A DNA stretch of 28,881 bases from assembly GCA_045632605.1 (NCBI GenBank), contig JAZQXA010000155.1:1-28881 (forward strand), written 5' to 3'. The number at the start of each line of letters is the position of its first letter. The first letter of the stretch is position 1. This DNA comes from Flemingiibacterium sp045632605. GTDB lineage: Bacteria; Bacillota; Clostridia; Oscillospirales; CAG-272. The position numbers and the translations under genes were made by a program. The notes below the pieces were generated by a model. The model had not been told where the DNA came from, did no database searches, and worked only from the letters and a program-made list of their open reading frames with translations. This document shows positions 6,489 to 14,286 of the stretch, piece by piece.

Positions 6489-8243
6489 TTATCTCCCACA
6501 GTAAACCATACCGCGCTTTGCATCAAGCGTAACCGCAGTACCGCTTTTGAGAATGCGTGTTGCACCGAGAGCCCCCACTATTACGGGAATACCGAGTGCC
6601 TGTCCAACAATTGCCGCATGAGAATCGTCGCCGTCAATTTCGCAAATGATTCCGCGTGCATGTCGGAGTAAGTCGATGACCTTGTTTGAGGTTGAGGGGA
6701 TTACGAGAATTTCGTCACCCTTGAATTTCTGACGCATTTCGTCCTCGTCGCGGCAAACACATATCGTACCGCAAACGCTTTCAACTCCCCATGATGCAAT
6801 ACCGGTTCCGCTTGTCAGAACGTCTCCGACTATCTGCACCTTAAGAATGTTTGTCGTACCTGCAACACCGAGCGGCAGTCCGGCGGTAATTACGGCAAGG
6901 TCACCGTAATTAACGAGCTTTTCCTCATATGCTCTGTCAAGCGCATGGTCAAAGAGCGAATCACTGTTTGTCTGCTCTTCGATGTGAAGCGGTGAAACTC
7001 CCCACGACAGCGCTAACTGACGGCAAACCTTTTCGCTCGGCGAACAACCGATTATCGGTGTTTCGGGGCGGAAACGGCTTATCATTCGTGCCGTTTGTCC
7101 CGATTTTGTAACTGTAATAATTGCATTAGCCCCGAGGTCATTTGCAGTTGTACACGCCGCATGAGAAATTGCCGTCGTAACATTTGAAAATCCCGACTGC
7201 ATACGTGAAAAACGCTCGGTATAACTGATATCCCCCTCTGTTCTCGTCGCAATTGATGACATCATGCGTACACTTTCGATAGGATAATTTCCTGCCGCCG
7301 TTTCGCCTGAAAGCATTATTGCCGATGTACCGTCATATATAGCGTTCGCTACGTCGGTAATTTCCGCACGGGTCGGACGCGGATTCTTTGTCATTGATTC
7401 AAGCATCTGTGTAGCGGTAATTGCAGGCTTACCTGCGCTGTACGCCTTTGAAATAAGACGCTTCTGAACAATCGGAATATCCTCCATCGGTATCTCAACG
7501 CCCATATCTCCGCGTGCAACCATTATAGCATCCGAAACCTTTATAATTTCGTCTATGTTTTCAACACCTGCGGCGTTTTCGATTTTCGCGATGATACGTA
7601 TATTATGGCAATTATTGCGTTCAAGCAGGTCGCGGATACTGATTATATCCGCTGCACACTGTGTGAACGATGCCGCGATGAAATCGAAATCCTGCTCGAT
7701 ACCGAACTCAATATCCGAAATATCCCGCTCCGACAAGAACGGAAGCGACAGCTTAACACCGGGGACATTAACTCCCTTGCGATTTGATATTTTTCCGCCG
7801 TTGACCACCCTGCAAGCTATTTCAGTGCAGTTTGTTTCGGTGACACGAAGCTCAATAAGTCCGTCATCAATGAGAATCCTACTGCCGACACTTACGTCGC
7901 GCCATAAATCCTTATATGTTACCGAAACCTTTGTTTTATCTCCTATAATATCGTCAAATACCAGCTTAAACTCGGCATCTTTTTCGAGTATAACCGGTTC
8001 AGCAAATGTGCCGACACGTATCTCCGGGCCCTTTGTGTCAAGCAGAAGTGCCGTATGAGCTCCGAGTTCGGTTCTTGCCTCTTTTATCATATCGGCAATA
8101 CGCTTGTGTCCCTCATGGTCACCGTGAGAAAAATTGAGTCTTGCAACATCCATGCCGGCCTTTATCATTTCACGTACAGTTTCGGGATTTGCGGAAGCCG
8201 GACCTATTGTACATACTATTTTAGTTTTGCGTTTCTGAGTCAT
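6489..8243 (-). CDS. pyk: Pyruvate kinase with C-terminal PEP-utilising domain
   Basis: A 584-residue glycolytic enzyme that converts PEP and ADP to pyruvate and ATP. The start ATG 8243 follows AAAGGA. The barrel domain begins with the N-terminal KIVCTIGPAS motif and carries NFSHGDHEGH, the catalytic lysine region IAKIENAAG, the metal/substrate segment VARGDMGVEIP, and the TQMLESM...RPTRAEITDVANA signature. After the usual pyruvate kinase C-domain comes an extra ~90-residue domain homologous to the phosphohistidine domain of PEP synthase/PPDK (DDSHAAIVGQ, His about residue 542; GIPVIVG). This extension is typical of many Firmicute pyruvate kinases, so the ~580-residue length is normal for that type. 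The gene is monocistronic by position, with its own promoter at 8317-8345. Confidence 0.97.
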   Translation of the reverse strand: MTQKRKTKIVCTIGPASANPETVREMIKAGMDVARLNFSHGDHEGHKRIADMIKEARTELGAHTALLLDTKGPEIRVGTFAEPVILEKDAEFKLVFDDIIGDKTKVSVTYKDLWRDVSVGSRILIDDGLIELRVTETNCTEIACRVVNGGKISNRKGVNVPGVKLSLPFLSERDISDIEFGIEQDFDFIAASFTQCAADIISIRDLLERNNCHNIRIIAKIENAAGVENIDEIIKVSDAIMVARGDMGVEIPMEDIPIVQKRLISKAYSAGKPAITATQMLESMTKNPRPTRAEITDVANAIYDGTSAIMLSGETAAGNYPIESVRMMSSIATRTEGDISYTERFSRMQSGFSNVTTAISHAACTTANDLGANAIITVTKSGQTARMISRFRPETPIIGCSPSEKVCRQLALSWGVSPLHIEEQTNSDSLFDHALDRAYEEKLVNYGDLAVITAGLPLGVAGTTNILKVQIVGDVLTSGTGIASWGVESVCGTICVCRDEDEMRQKFKGDEILVIPSTSNKVIDLLRHARGIICEIDGDDSHAAIVGQALGIPVIVGALGATRILKSGTAVTLDAKRGMVYCGR

Positions 8244-8316
8244 TTTGTGTTCCTTTCATCGCAGGGAAATATATAAAATGTTATATTTTACATTATTTTT
8301 CATTTATGCCACATTT

Positions 8317-8345
8317 ATTTTATCACAAACCCTTAAACTATTCAA
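8317..8345 (-). promoter_or_regulatory. Sigma-A-type promoter of pyk
   Basis: On the minus strand, TTGAAT (8340-8345), a 17-bp spacer, then TAAAAT (8317-8322). Predicted transcription starts near 8310, giving a ~65-nt leader before the pyk ATG. Confidence 0.6.
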
Positions 8346-8409
8346 TAGAAAATTTGAAATTCATCCAAAATTAACATTATAAAAACTATTTTTATCTCTC
8401 TTTTGCCTC

Positions 8410-8438
8410 TTGACTTTGCTTTGCGAAAAGAATACAAT
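8410..8438 (+). promoter_or_regulatory. Sigma-A-type promoter of the MATE gene pair
   Basis: TTGACT (8410-8415), a 17-bp spacer, then TACAAT (8433-8438). Each hexamer matches consensus at 5 of 6 positions. It lies 37 bp before the first MATE start and diverges from the pyk promoter. Confidence 0.72.
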
Positions 8439-8475
8439 ATAATTAAGCTTTGATGCGTGAGAGGAGAATGTGAAG

Positions 8476-9852
8476 ATGGGTAACGTCGTCAAGAAACAAA
8501 GGGCAAACCAGATAAATATGTGTGAGGGTGCACTGTTCCCGAAATTTATAGCCTTTGCCATCCCGGTAATGTTAGCCAATATGTTTCAAACCCTCTTCAA
8601 CGCTGCCGATATGGCGATTATCGGAATCTTCTGCGGTGACGTTTCTCTCGCGGCAATAAGCTCCACGGGTTCACTTTGTGCTTTTTTGACCGGACTTTTG
8701 ATGGGACTTTCCGTCGGTTCAAACGTACTCGCCGCACGTTTCTTCGGTGCAAAAGACGATGAACAGCTCTCAAAAACTTTGCACACCTCCCTTGTCATGT
8801 CTGTCATAGCCGGAGTTATCATTACCGTCATCGGTCTGATTTTCGCCCCTATGATGCTTGAAATGATGAACGTCCCCGATAATGTTCTGCCGCTTTCAAA
8901 AACATATCTTTTCATATATTTCCTCGGAATCACCCCGACCATTGTTTTTAACTATGCCGCCGCAGTACTCCGTGCCGTCGGCGACACAAGGCGTCCGCTT
9001 TATTTTCTCATGGCATCGGGCACACTCAACGTATTATTGAATGTCGTTTTTGTCACCGCAGTAAAGCTTGATGTGGCGGGTGTTGCTTTGGCAACTGTAA
9101 TCGCACAAACTCTTGCTACAGTTCTTATTATCCGCTGTCTGCTCCGCGAAACAGGCGCACTCCGCTTCGATGTAAAAAAATTATCACTTGACAAAACAAT
9201 TGCTCTGCAGATAATTCGAATCGGTCTTCCTGCAGGACTTCAGACTTCACTCTTTTCAATATCTAATATTGCAATACAGTCATCAGTAAATTATTTCGGC
9301 GATGCCGCCATTTCCGGAAGCGGCGCGATGGCAACCATCGAAAGTATATCTTACGTTGCCATGAACGCATGGACCACCGTTGTCGTTTCGTCCACATCGC
9401 AGAATTACGGAGTACATAACTACAAGCGAATTCTGAAAACACAGCTTCTCGGTCAGGCATGTGTAATAACCGTCGGTGTGCTATTCTCGCTTGTTTACAC
9501 TCTCTGCGGAAAAACACTGCTCGGAATCTTCGTTGATTCAAAGGAAGCTCTTGAGGCAGGACTGCTTCGAATGAACTATATCGGAAAAATTTATTTCACC
9601 TGCGGAATGATGGATGTGCTGACATCCGGGCTTAGAGGACTCGGACGTTCATTTATTCCGATGATAGTCAGCCTTTTCGGCTCGGTGCTTTTGCGTATAG
9701 TATGGGTCAATACAGTCTTTATGATTCCCAAATATAAGCTCCTTTCCACTGTATTTTTCATATACCCAGTATCGTGGGTATTAACCTCCTGTATCCTGCT
9801 TGTTATGTTTATCTTCACATTCAGAAAGCTTTCGCGGGCTACGCTTCAGTGA
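8476..9852 (+). CDS. MATE-family multidrug/cation efflux transporter (first copy)
   Basis: A 458-residue integral membrane protein with about 12 hydrophobic segments in two homologous halves, matching the usual MATE length (~450). The N-terminus has the typical short cytosolic lead (NQINMCEG...PKFIAFAIPVMLAN) followed by MFQTLFNAADMAIIG, and each half carries the conserved region seen in NorM/DinF-type MATEs (VGSNVLAARFFGAKDD; AVLRAVGDTRRPL). MATE proteins export drugs or metabolites in exchange for Na+ or H+; the substrate here is unknown. ATG 8476 is chosen because GAGGAG at 8461-8466 is 9 nt upstream; a GTG at 8470 in the same frame would be only 3 nt away. The next gene, 27 bp downstream, encodes a close paralog. 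Confidence 0.9.
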   Translation: MGNVVKKQRANQINMCEGALFPKFIAFAIPVMLANMFQTLFNAADMAIIGIFCGDVSLAAISSTGSLCAFLTGLLMGLSVGSNVLAARFFGAKDDEQLSKTLHTSLVMSVIAGVIITVIGLIFAPMMLEMMNVPDNVLPLSKTYLFIYFLGITPTIVFNYAAAVLRAVGDTRRPLYFLMASGTLNVLLNVVFVTAVKLDVAGVALATVIAQTLATVLIIRCLLRETGALRFDVKKLSLDKTIALQIIRIGLPAGLQTSLFSISNIAIQSSVNYFGDAAISGSGAMATIESISYVAMNAWTTVVVSSTSQNYGVHNYKRILKTQLLGQACVITVGVLFSLVYTLCGKTLLGIFVDSKEALEAGLLRMNYIGKIYFTCGMMDVLTSGLRGLGRSFIPMIVSLFGSVLLRIVWVNTVFMIPKYKLLSTVFFIYPVSWVLTSCILLVMFIFTFRKLSRATLQ

Positions 9853-9879
9853 CAGCAGAAAGAAAGGAATAATTATTGA

Positions 9880-11259
9880 ATGAGCACCCCAAAGATAAAC
9901 AAAAATCAAATAAATATGTGCGAGGGACCGCTGTTTCCAAAATTCGTAAAATTCGCTATACCGATAATGCTCTCCAACGTACTTCAGCAGCTATTCAGTG
10001 CCGCTGATATGATGGTTGTCGGAATTTTCTGCGATGACACTTCCCTTGCAGCAATTACATCAACAGCCTCAATATGTGCGCTTCTGACCGGGCTTTTGCT
10101 TGGCATATCAATCGGAGCCAATGTTGTCGCCGCAAGACATTTCGGTGCCAAAGATGATGAACAGCTTTCAAAATCAGTTCACACCTCGCTTGTTTTTTCA
10201 CTCATCGCCGGGCTTTTAATAACCGTACTCGGTCTTGTTTTCGCGCCCATCTTATTAAAAGCAACGAATGTCCCCGACAATATCGTTCCACTCTCAAAGC
10301 TGTATCTTTTTATATATTTCATCGGTATAATCCCAACTGTAATATTTACATACGCCGCCGCAGTGCTTCGTGCCGTTGGCGATACAAAGCGTCCGCTTTA
10401 TTATCTAACCTTCGCCGGTGCACTGAATTTCGTGCTTAACATCACCTTTGTGTCTATATTCCACCTTGATGTTGCCGGAGTTGCCATAGCAACGGTAATT
10501 TCTCAATCTGCGGCAATGGCACTTATAATTCGCTGTTTAATCCGTGAAACCGGCCCCATGCATCTTGACTTCCGAAAGCTCAAATTTGACAAGGCAATCA
10601 CCTCACAGATACTTCGCATCGGTATTCCGGCAGGCCTTCAAACCGCTCTGTTTTCAATATCGAATATCGCGATTCAGTCGTCAATAAATTCATTCGGCGA
10701 CAGTGTAATTTCAGGCAGCGGTGCGGCAGAAACACTCGAAAATTTTGCCTACATGGCAATGAACGCCTGGACAGTTGTCGTTGTTTCTTCAACCTCACAA
10801 AATTTCGGAAAGCGAAATTATAAGCGCATTGTAAAATCACAGCTCATAGGTCACATCTGCGTCATTGGCGCGGCACTGTTGATTGCCCTTATAATGACAG
10901 TATTCGGCAAAGCTCTGCTTGGAATATACGTTGATTCTCCGGAAGCAATGGCAGCAGGCCTGCTTCGCTTCAATTATGTTGTTAAGCTCTATTTTATATA
11001 CGGAATAATCGACATTCTTACCGCCGGACTTCGCGGACTCGACTGTTCGCTGTTGCCAATGCTCATAAATGTTTTCACCACAGTTGTGCTCCGACTTGTC
11101 TTTATAAATACGGTATTACGTATTCCCAAATATCATAATCTCGGCACACTGTTCTCTGTATATCCGATAACATGGACAGTAACCGCTGTGATAATGTTAG
11201 CAGTATTCATTGTGCGTCTAAAAACCATAATGAAAAAATTCCCGGCTGATGAATTATAA
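9880..11259 (+). CDS. MATE-family multidrug/cation efflux transporter (second copy)
   Basis: A 459-residue MATE transporter that aligns almost without gaps to the preceding gene product; matching blocks include NQINMCEG, FGAKDDEQLSK, NVPDN...PLSK, AAAVLRAVGDT and FSISNIAIQSS. The similarity is spread over the whole length, which indicates an old tandem duplication rather than a recent copy. The start ATG 9880 has AAAGGA about 11 nt upstream. No promoter is evident in the 27-bp gap, so the two are probably cotranscribed. Whether the two proteins act separately or have diverged in substrate cannot be told from sequence. The unit ends at the bidirectional terminator at 11274-11312. Confidence 0.9.
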   Translation: MSTPKINKNQINMCEGPLFPKFVKFAIPIMLSNVLQQLFSAADMMVVGIFCDDTSLAAITSTASICALLTGLLLGISIGANVVAARHFGAKDDEQLSKSVHTSLVFSLIAGLLITVLGLVFAPILLKATNVPDNIVPLSKLYLFIYFIGIIPTVIFTYAAAVLRAVGDTKRPLYYLTFAGALNFVLNITFVSIFHLDVAGVAIATVISQSAAMALIIRCLIRETGPMHLDFRKLKFDKAITSQILRIGIPAGLQTALFSISNIAIQSSINSFGDSVISGSGAAETLENFAYMAMNAWTVVVVSSTSQNFGKRNYKRIVKSQLIGHICVIGAALLIALIMTVFGKALLGIYVDSPEAMAAGLLRFNYVVKLYFIYGIIDILTAGLRGLDCSLLPMLINVFTTVVLRLVFINTVLRIPKYHNLGTLFSVYPITWTVTAVIMLAVFIVRLKTIMKKFPADEL

Positions 11260-11273
11260 TTTTATATAAAAAA

Positions 11274-11312
11274 CGGCAGACACCGAAAATTTGGTGTCTG
11301 CCGAAATTTTTT
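11274..11312. terminator. Bidirectional intrinsic terminator between convergent genes
   Basis: An 11-bp perfect stem (11274-11284 with 11293-11303) with an 8-nt loop. A T-tract follows on the plus strand (11307-11312) and an A6 tract precedes on the plus strand (11268-11273), which reads as T6 on the minus strand. It can therefore end both the MATE unit and the convergent glycoside-hydrolase-like gene, whose stop codon lies right next to it. Confidence 0.9.
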
Positions 11313-13233
11313 AAAGTTCAACTGCGATAACAGTGTGGATTTCAAGAGAGTCAATGACAATCTTGTGTGCATCGCCCGTCCAAGCCTTATGCTCGGGCTC
11401 AATTGTAACCGACTTCGGAGAGAGAGCATCGGAGATTGTAACGGTAAGCGGTCCGAGCTTCGGAATCTCGTTGAAGGTACGAATCGAGGGAACCTCGTGA
11501 GGTCCGCCGTAATTGAGCAGATGGATGAACATCATGTTGTCGCGGCGGGTGATATTAAGCTCAACATAGTCGGAGCCTTCAACCTTAACTGCCGGATTCG
11601 GGAATGTGATAGCCGCGAGCTGCTTGAAGAAGTTCTTGGCGCAGGTGGTACGGTTAGAGGTATATACGCTGCCGAAATCAAAGCCGAGAGCCACGATGTT
11701 ACCCTTGCCGTACTTCTTGGTTACAGCCGCTGCGTACGGGCCGTTTTCCATGAAGTTGTCGAGGTAGTATGTAGCGCAAACTGTGGTATCCTTACCCATT
11801 GCAAGGTCAGCCGAAACGGTTTGAAGCGGAGCAACAACCTCACCGTCACTTATGTGGATGAGCTTATCCTGTGCATCGGAAACACCAAATCCAAACTGCT
11901 TTGCGGTAATCGGGTCTGCAAGAATAAGTCCGCCGCCATTTTCAACGTATTTGAGGAGCTTTTCACGGGTTTCGTTTGCTATCCAAGCCGCGTGCGGAAC
12001 AACGAGCGTGCCGTATTCGGAAAGATCACGGTCGTCAAGGTTGTGTGTTTCGAGAAGCTCGGTTGCATATCCGCAGTCAAGACCTGCGTGGATAAGACCG
12101 GTTGCAGCGACTCTTACAAGAGAACCGCCGTGGATACCGTCGTTTTCGTAGTAATGCGATTCTGTCGGGAAGAAGATACCGAGCTGCGGCATCGGCTTTG
12201 TTCCCTTGCAGAACGGCTCACGCTCACGAACATACTGTCCAACGCGCGCCCACATCGGGATTGCCCACTCCTGAACGGTTGAGCCGCCGCCGTACTGCCA
12301 GTTATAGAACTGGAATCCGCCGCCCTGCGCCATAACGAAGGATGCTTCCTGGCAGTGCTGTGCATATTCCTTGGTGCTGCGGTTCTTTTCCTGCCAGTTG
12401 CAGCGGCAGTTGTGACCCCAAGCCATGAGGTCCCAGGGAGTATTCTGGTTAGCGATGAAGCGGCCCTGGATACGCGCGCTGTTAAGCGAGTTTCCGGAAT
12501 CGTAGTCGCCGGAGATGAAGTCGATCGGGAGCTCAACCTTGCCGGGAACGGGGGAAGCACTCACCCAGTTACTTGTAATCTGGAAGTTGGGAGCAACCTT
12601 TTTAAGCTCGGTGATATAGTGAGTAACGTGTTCCTTGAATTTGTCGCGCAGGAACTGTGCGTACACCGGGTAATCCGGCTCGCCCTTTTTCGGGATCGGA
12701 ATATTTGAAACCTTTGCCCATGCTTCCTGAGCCATTACGGAATAGTCGCTTCTGACGCCCCAGCATTCGCCGTCAACCCATGCGCCGTCGAGCTTATAGT
12801 CGAGAGCAAGCTCCTTGAGCTGGGGAATGAGGAACTTATCGTCATACTCGCCGAAAAGCGACATAAATCCGGTGTCGAAGGTGCCGTCTTCGTTAACAAT
12901 AGCCCATTCGGGATGGTGAGTTGCCTGATAGATGTCAAAAAGACCGGAATGGTGACCGTAAAGTGCGATTCCGCGCTCTGCGGTGAGCTCACGCCACATC
13001 TTGATCTGATCACCGCGCATTAAGGGAGCAGGCTGACCGACCTTTGTCGGGTAGGATGAAAGTCCGGGATGTCCCTTTGTGTCGATCTGAACATAGTCCG
13101 GTTTTACTTCATCAAGCAGCTTTGCGATAACATCGTAGCGGAGATTGTCACCGACAACGATATCTGCGGTGGGATGGAAGTCGAAGTGAAGTCCGAAGAA
13201 GGATTCGGAGCGTTTTTTGGCGAGCTTTGCCAT
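11311..13233 (-). CDS. Putative glycoside hydrolase (GHL6-like barrel with beta-galactosidase trimerisation-type domain)
   Basis: A 640-residue protein without a signal peptide, so probably cytosolic. ATG 13233 is chosen because AAGGTG lies 6 nt upstream; an in-frame GTG at 13242 overlaps that site. Residues ~10-340 look like a TIM barrel of the 'hypothetical glycosyl hydrolase 6' type (FGLHFDFHP, YGHHSGLFD, then LDGAWVDGECWG with Asp149, Asp154 and Glu156 as candidate acidic catalytic residues). Residues ~365-545 look like the class-I-glutaminase-fold trimerisation domain of GH42 beta-galactosidases (GIFFPTESHYY, VENGGGLILADP, GKGNIVALGFDFG). The C-terminus is all-beta-like. No transporter or sugar gene adjoins it, so the substrate is unknown; fucosidase- or galactosidase-like activity on imported oligosaccharides is only a guess. 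A short hairpin (13253-13268, A6 loop) lies in the leader. Confidence 0.7.
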   Translation of the reverse strand: MAKLAKKRSESFFGLHFDFHPTADIVVGDNLRYDVIAKLLDEVKPDYVQIDTKGHPGLSSYPTKVGQPAPLMRGDQIKMWRELTAERGIALYGHHSGLFDIYQATHHPEWAIVNEDGTFDTGFMSLFGEYDDKFLIPQLKELALDYKLDGAWVDGECWGVRSDYSVMAQEAWAKVSNIPIPKKGEPDYPVYAQFLRDKFKEHVTHYITELKKVAPNFQITSNWVSASPVPGKVELPIDFISGDYDSGNSLNSARIQGRFIANQNTPWDLMAWGHNCRCNWQEKNRSTKEYAQHCQEASFVMAQGGGFQFYNWQYGGGSTVQEWAIPMWARVGQYVREREPFCKGTKPMPQLGIFFPTESHYYENDGIHGGSLVRVAATGLIHAGLDCGYATELLETHNLDDRDLSEYGTLVVPHAAWIANETREKLLKYVENGGGLILADPITAKQFGFGVSDAQDKLIHISDGEVVAPLQTVSADLAMGKDTTVCATYYLDNFMENGPYAAAVTKKYGKGNIVALGFDFGSVYTSNRTTCAKNFFKQLAAITFPNPAVKVEGSDYVELNITRRDNMMFIHLLNYGGPHEVPSIRTFNEIPKLGPLTVTISDALSPKSVTIEPEHKAWTGDAHKIVIDSLEIHTVIAVEL

Positions 13234-13285
13234 AATTGTCACCTTGCCTTTCCGCCGTTTTTTCGGCGCTAAATTATTATTTAAA

Positions 13286-13302
13286 AAGTAAATATCTTAC
13301 TT
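13286..13302. promoter_or_regulatory. Operator-like inverted repeat at the transcription start of the hydrolase gene
   Basis: AAGTAA-N5-TTACTT is a perfect 6-bp inverted repeat placed immediately downstream of the predicted -10 box on the minus strand, around +1 to +17. A repressor bound here would block transcription. The binding protein is not identified. Confidence 0.35.
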
Positions 13303-13308
13303 GCTTTA

Positions 13309-13337
13309 ATTCTAATATACAAATCAGAAAAAGTCAA
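13309..13337 (-). promoter_or_regulatory. Sigma-A-type promoter of the hydrolase gene
   Basis: Minus-strand TTGACT (13332-13337), a 17-bp spacer and TAGAAT (13309-13314). Both hexamers match consensus at 5 of 6 positions, so this should be a fairly strong promoter unless repressed. Confidence 0.75.
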
Positions 13338-13457
13338 CCTATCAATCGAAGATTTTATACTTTTTTTACACAGCAAACCCTATGTTCAATAGAGTTTTTG
13401 CCGATTTTGTGAAAATCTATCTATCCACTGCAGACATATTGAGTATATAAACAATCA

Positions 13458-13481
13458 AACCCCACCTAAATCGGTGGGGTT
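13458..13481 (-). terminator. Terminator hairpin overlapping the stop codon of the Spo0A-like gene
   Basis: A 9-bp perfect stem (13458-13466 with 13473-13481), with a 6-nt loop that contains most of the TAG stop, followed on the minus strand by a T-rich stretch (TTTGATTGTTT). One arm is made by the last codons of the gene. Confidence 0.6.
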
Positions 13482-13882
13482 CGACCATCCTTGTATTCCT
13501 TAAGGTTTATGCGCCTTAATCTGTCCGCAACAGAGCAGATGAATTTTTTTGTCGGCGGACACTTATCCGTGCCAAAATATTTCATCAATATGCTCTTATC
13601 GCGCAAAGCATCAACGCGTCCCAGTGCAGTGCGAAGTGAACGCTCCACACACTGTACCGAAGTGTTGTTTTCTTCTGCAATTCTCGTGTAAAGACCTTCC
13701 ATAATTCTTGAGGCAAGCTGCGGCTCATAATATGTAATTCTTATAGCATCGCTCAAATAGCGATAGCCTTTAAGATTAGCCGGTATACCGAACTCAAGCA
13801 TCATATCATAGATCAGAACATCGAGCCTCGCCGACAGTATTTCTTCGGGCGAGGGTTTAGGAGTGAGTTTGCTGAATGTCAT
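13466..13882 (-). CDS. Stand-alone Spo0A-type DNA-binding domain protein (no receiver domain)
   Basis: A 138-residue protein with AGGAGAAG directly upstream of ATG 13882. Almost the whole length aligns with the C-terminal effector domain of the sporulation master regulator Spo0A: FGIPANLKGYRYLSDAI (~31-47) corresponds to the IGVPAHIKGYQYLRDAI segment, NNTSVQCVERSLRTAL (~72-87) to the recognition-helix region, and CPPTKKFICSVADRLRR (~108-124) to the conserved end. The phospho-acceptor receiver domain (~120 residues) and its aspartate are absent, and no receiver-coding remnant is seen upstream, where a promoter and three Spo0A-box-like sites lie instead. It could compete with Spo0A for DNA, act constitutively, or be a specialised regulator. 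It ends in TPPI, encoded inside the terminator stem. Function is inferred from the domain only. Confidence 0.85.
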   Translation of the reverse strand: MTFSKLTPKPSPEEILSARLDVLIYDMMLEFGIPANLKGYRYLSDAIRITYYEPQLASRIMEGLYTRIAEENNTSVQCVERSLRTALGRVDALRDKSILMKYFGTDKCPPTKKFICSVADRLRRINLKEYKDGRTPPI

Positions 13883-13947
13883 TTGCTTCTCCTGTTAAGG
13901 GTTGTTACAATGTTAAATGCCCCGAGGCACTACTTTACCATAATAAT

Positions 13948-13976
13948 ATTTTACCATAAACAGAAGAAAATTTCAA
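13948..13976 (-). promoter_or_regulatory. Sigma-A-type promoter of the Spo0A-like gene
   Basis: Minus-strand TTGAAA (13971-13976), a 17-bp spacer and TAAAAT (13948-13953). Predicted start is near 13941, giving a ~59-nt leader. The -10 box overlaps one copy of a 10-bp direct repeat (TTTACCATAA). Confidence 0.65.
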
Positions 13977-14030
13977 TCGGCAATACCAACTAACTGCAAC
14001 TGTCATATTTAGTGTTAATAGACATACTTT

Positions 14031-14058
14031 TCTCGAAATACGTCGAAAAATTGTCGAA
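14031..14058. promoter_or_regulatory. Three helically phased Spo0A-box-like sites
   Basis: Reading the plus strand: TCTCGAA (14031-14037), CGTCGAA (14041-14047) and TGTCGAA (14052-14058; the full TTGTCGAA starts at 14051). The Spo0A box consensus is TGTCGAA, so the matches are 6/7, 6/7 and 7/7. Start-to-start spacing is 10 and 11 bp, placing all three on one face of the helix. They lie about 90-117 bp upstream of the predicted transcription start of the Spo0A-like gene. Binding by Spo0A or by the encoded Spo0A-like protein is inferred. Confidence 0.55.
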
Positions 14059-14230
14059 TCGGGCAAAACTTACTAAATAATCGTGGGGGTATTCAGATAT
14101 CTACGCGCTCAATTCTTTTGATAAATTCCATCCGTTTTGCCATAAACATACGGTTAAAGCATATACCTATACACCGATAAGCACAACGTTATCACGGTGT
14201 TATTTGGGTAATCGTAGGCAGCAGTAAGTT

Positions 14231-14274
14231 CGAAAAAAAGCAGAACCGACAACTCTGTATAGAATTGCCGATTC
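14231..14274 (-). terminator. Intrinsic terminator of the tdh-kbl unit
   Basis: On the minus strand a 10-bp stem (14265-14274 with 14243-14252; two G-T pairs) with a 12-nt loop is followed three nt later by T7 (A7 at 14233-14239 on the plus strand). It lies 13 nt past the kbl stop. Confidence 0.78.
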
Positions 14275-14286
14275 AATAGTTACAGC

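Larger units (their letters stand above)
13883..14286. other. 404-bp intergenic region between kbl and the Spo0A-like gene
   Basis: No protein gene of convincing quality was seen here. From right to left it holds the kbl terminator (14233-14274); a 10-bp stem with a 2-nt bulge (14171-14180 with 14189-14200, 8-nt loop) of unknown role; a cluster of Spo0A-box-like sites (14031-14058); a sigma-A-type promoter (13948-13976); and a direct repeat TTTACCATAA (13934-13943 and 13950-13959) around the -10 region of that promoter. The amount of regulatory-looking sequence is large for a 138-residue gene. Confidence 0.6.

Noticed and set aside
11335..12282. A 315-codon open frame on the plus strand opposite the glycoside-hydrolase-like gene
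   Set aside because: It is the complement of a strongly supported gene and shows no recognisable motif; long antisense frames arise from the codon bias of the real gene.
13934..13959. Start of a repeat array (TTTACCATAA twice, 16 bp apart)
   Set aside because: There are only two copies and no spacers of regular length, so it is not a CRISPR or iteron array; it is kept only as a detail of the promoter region.
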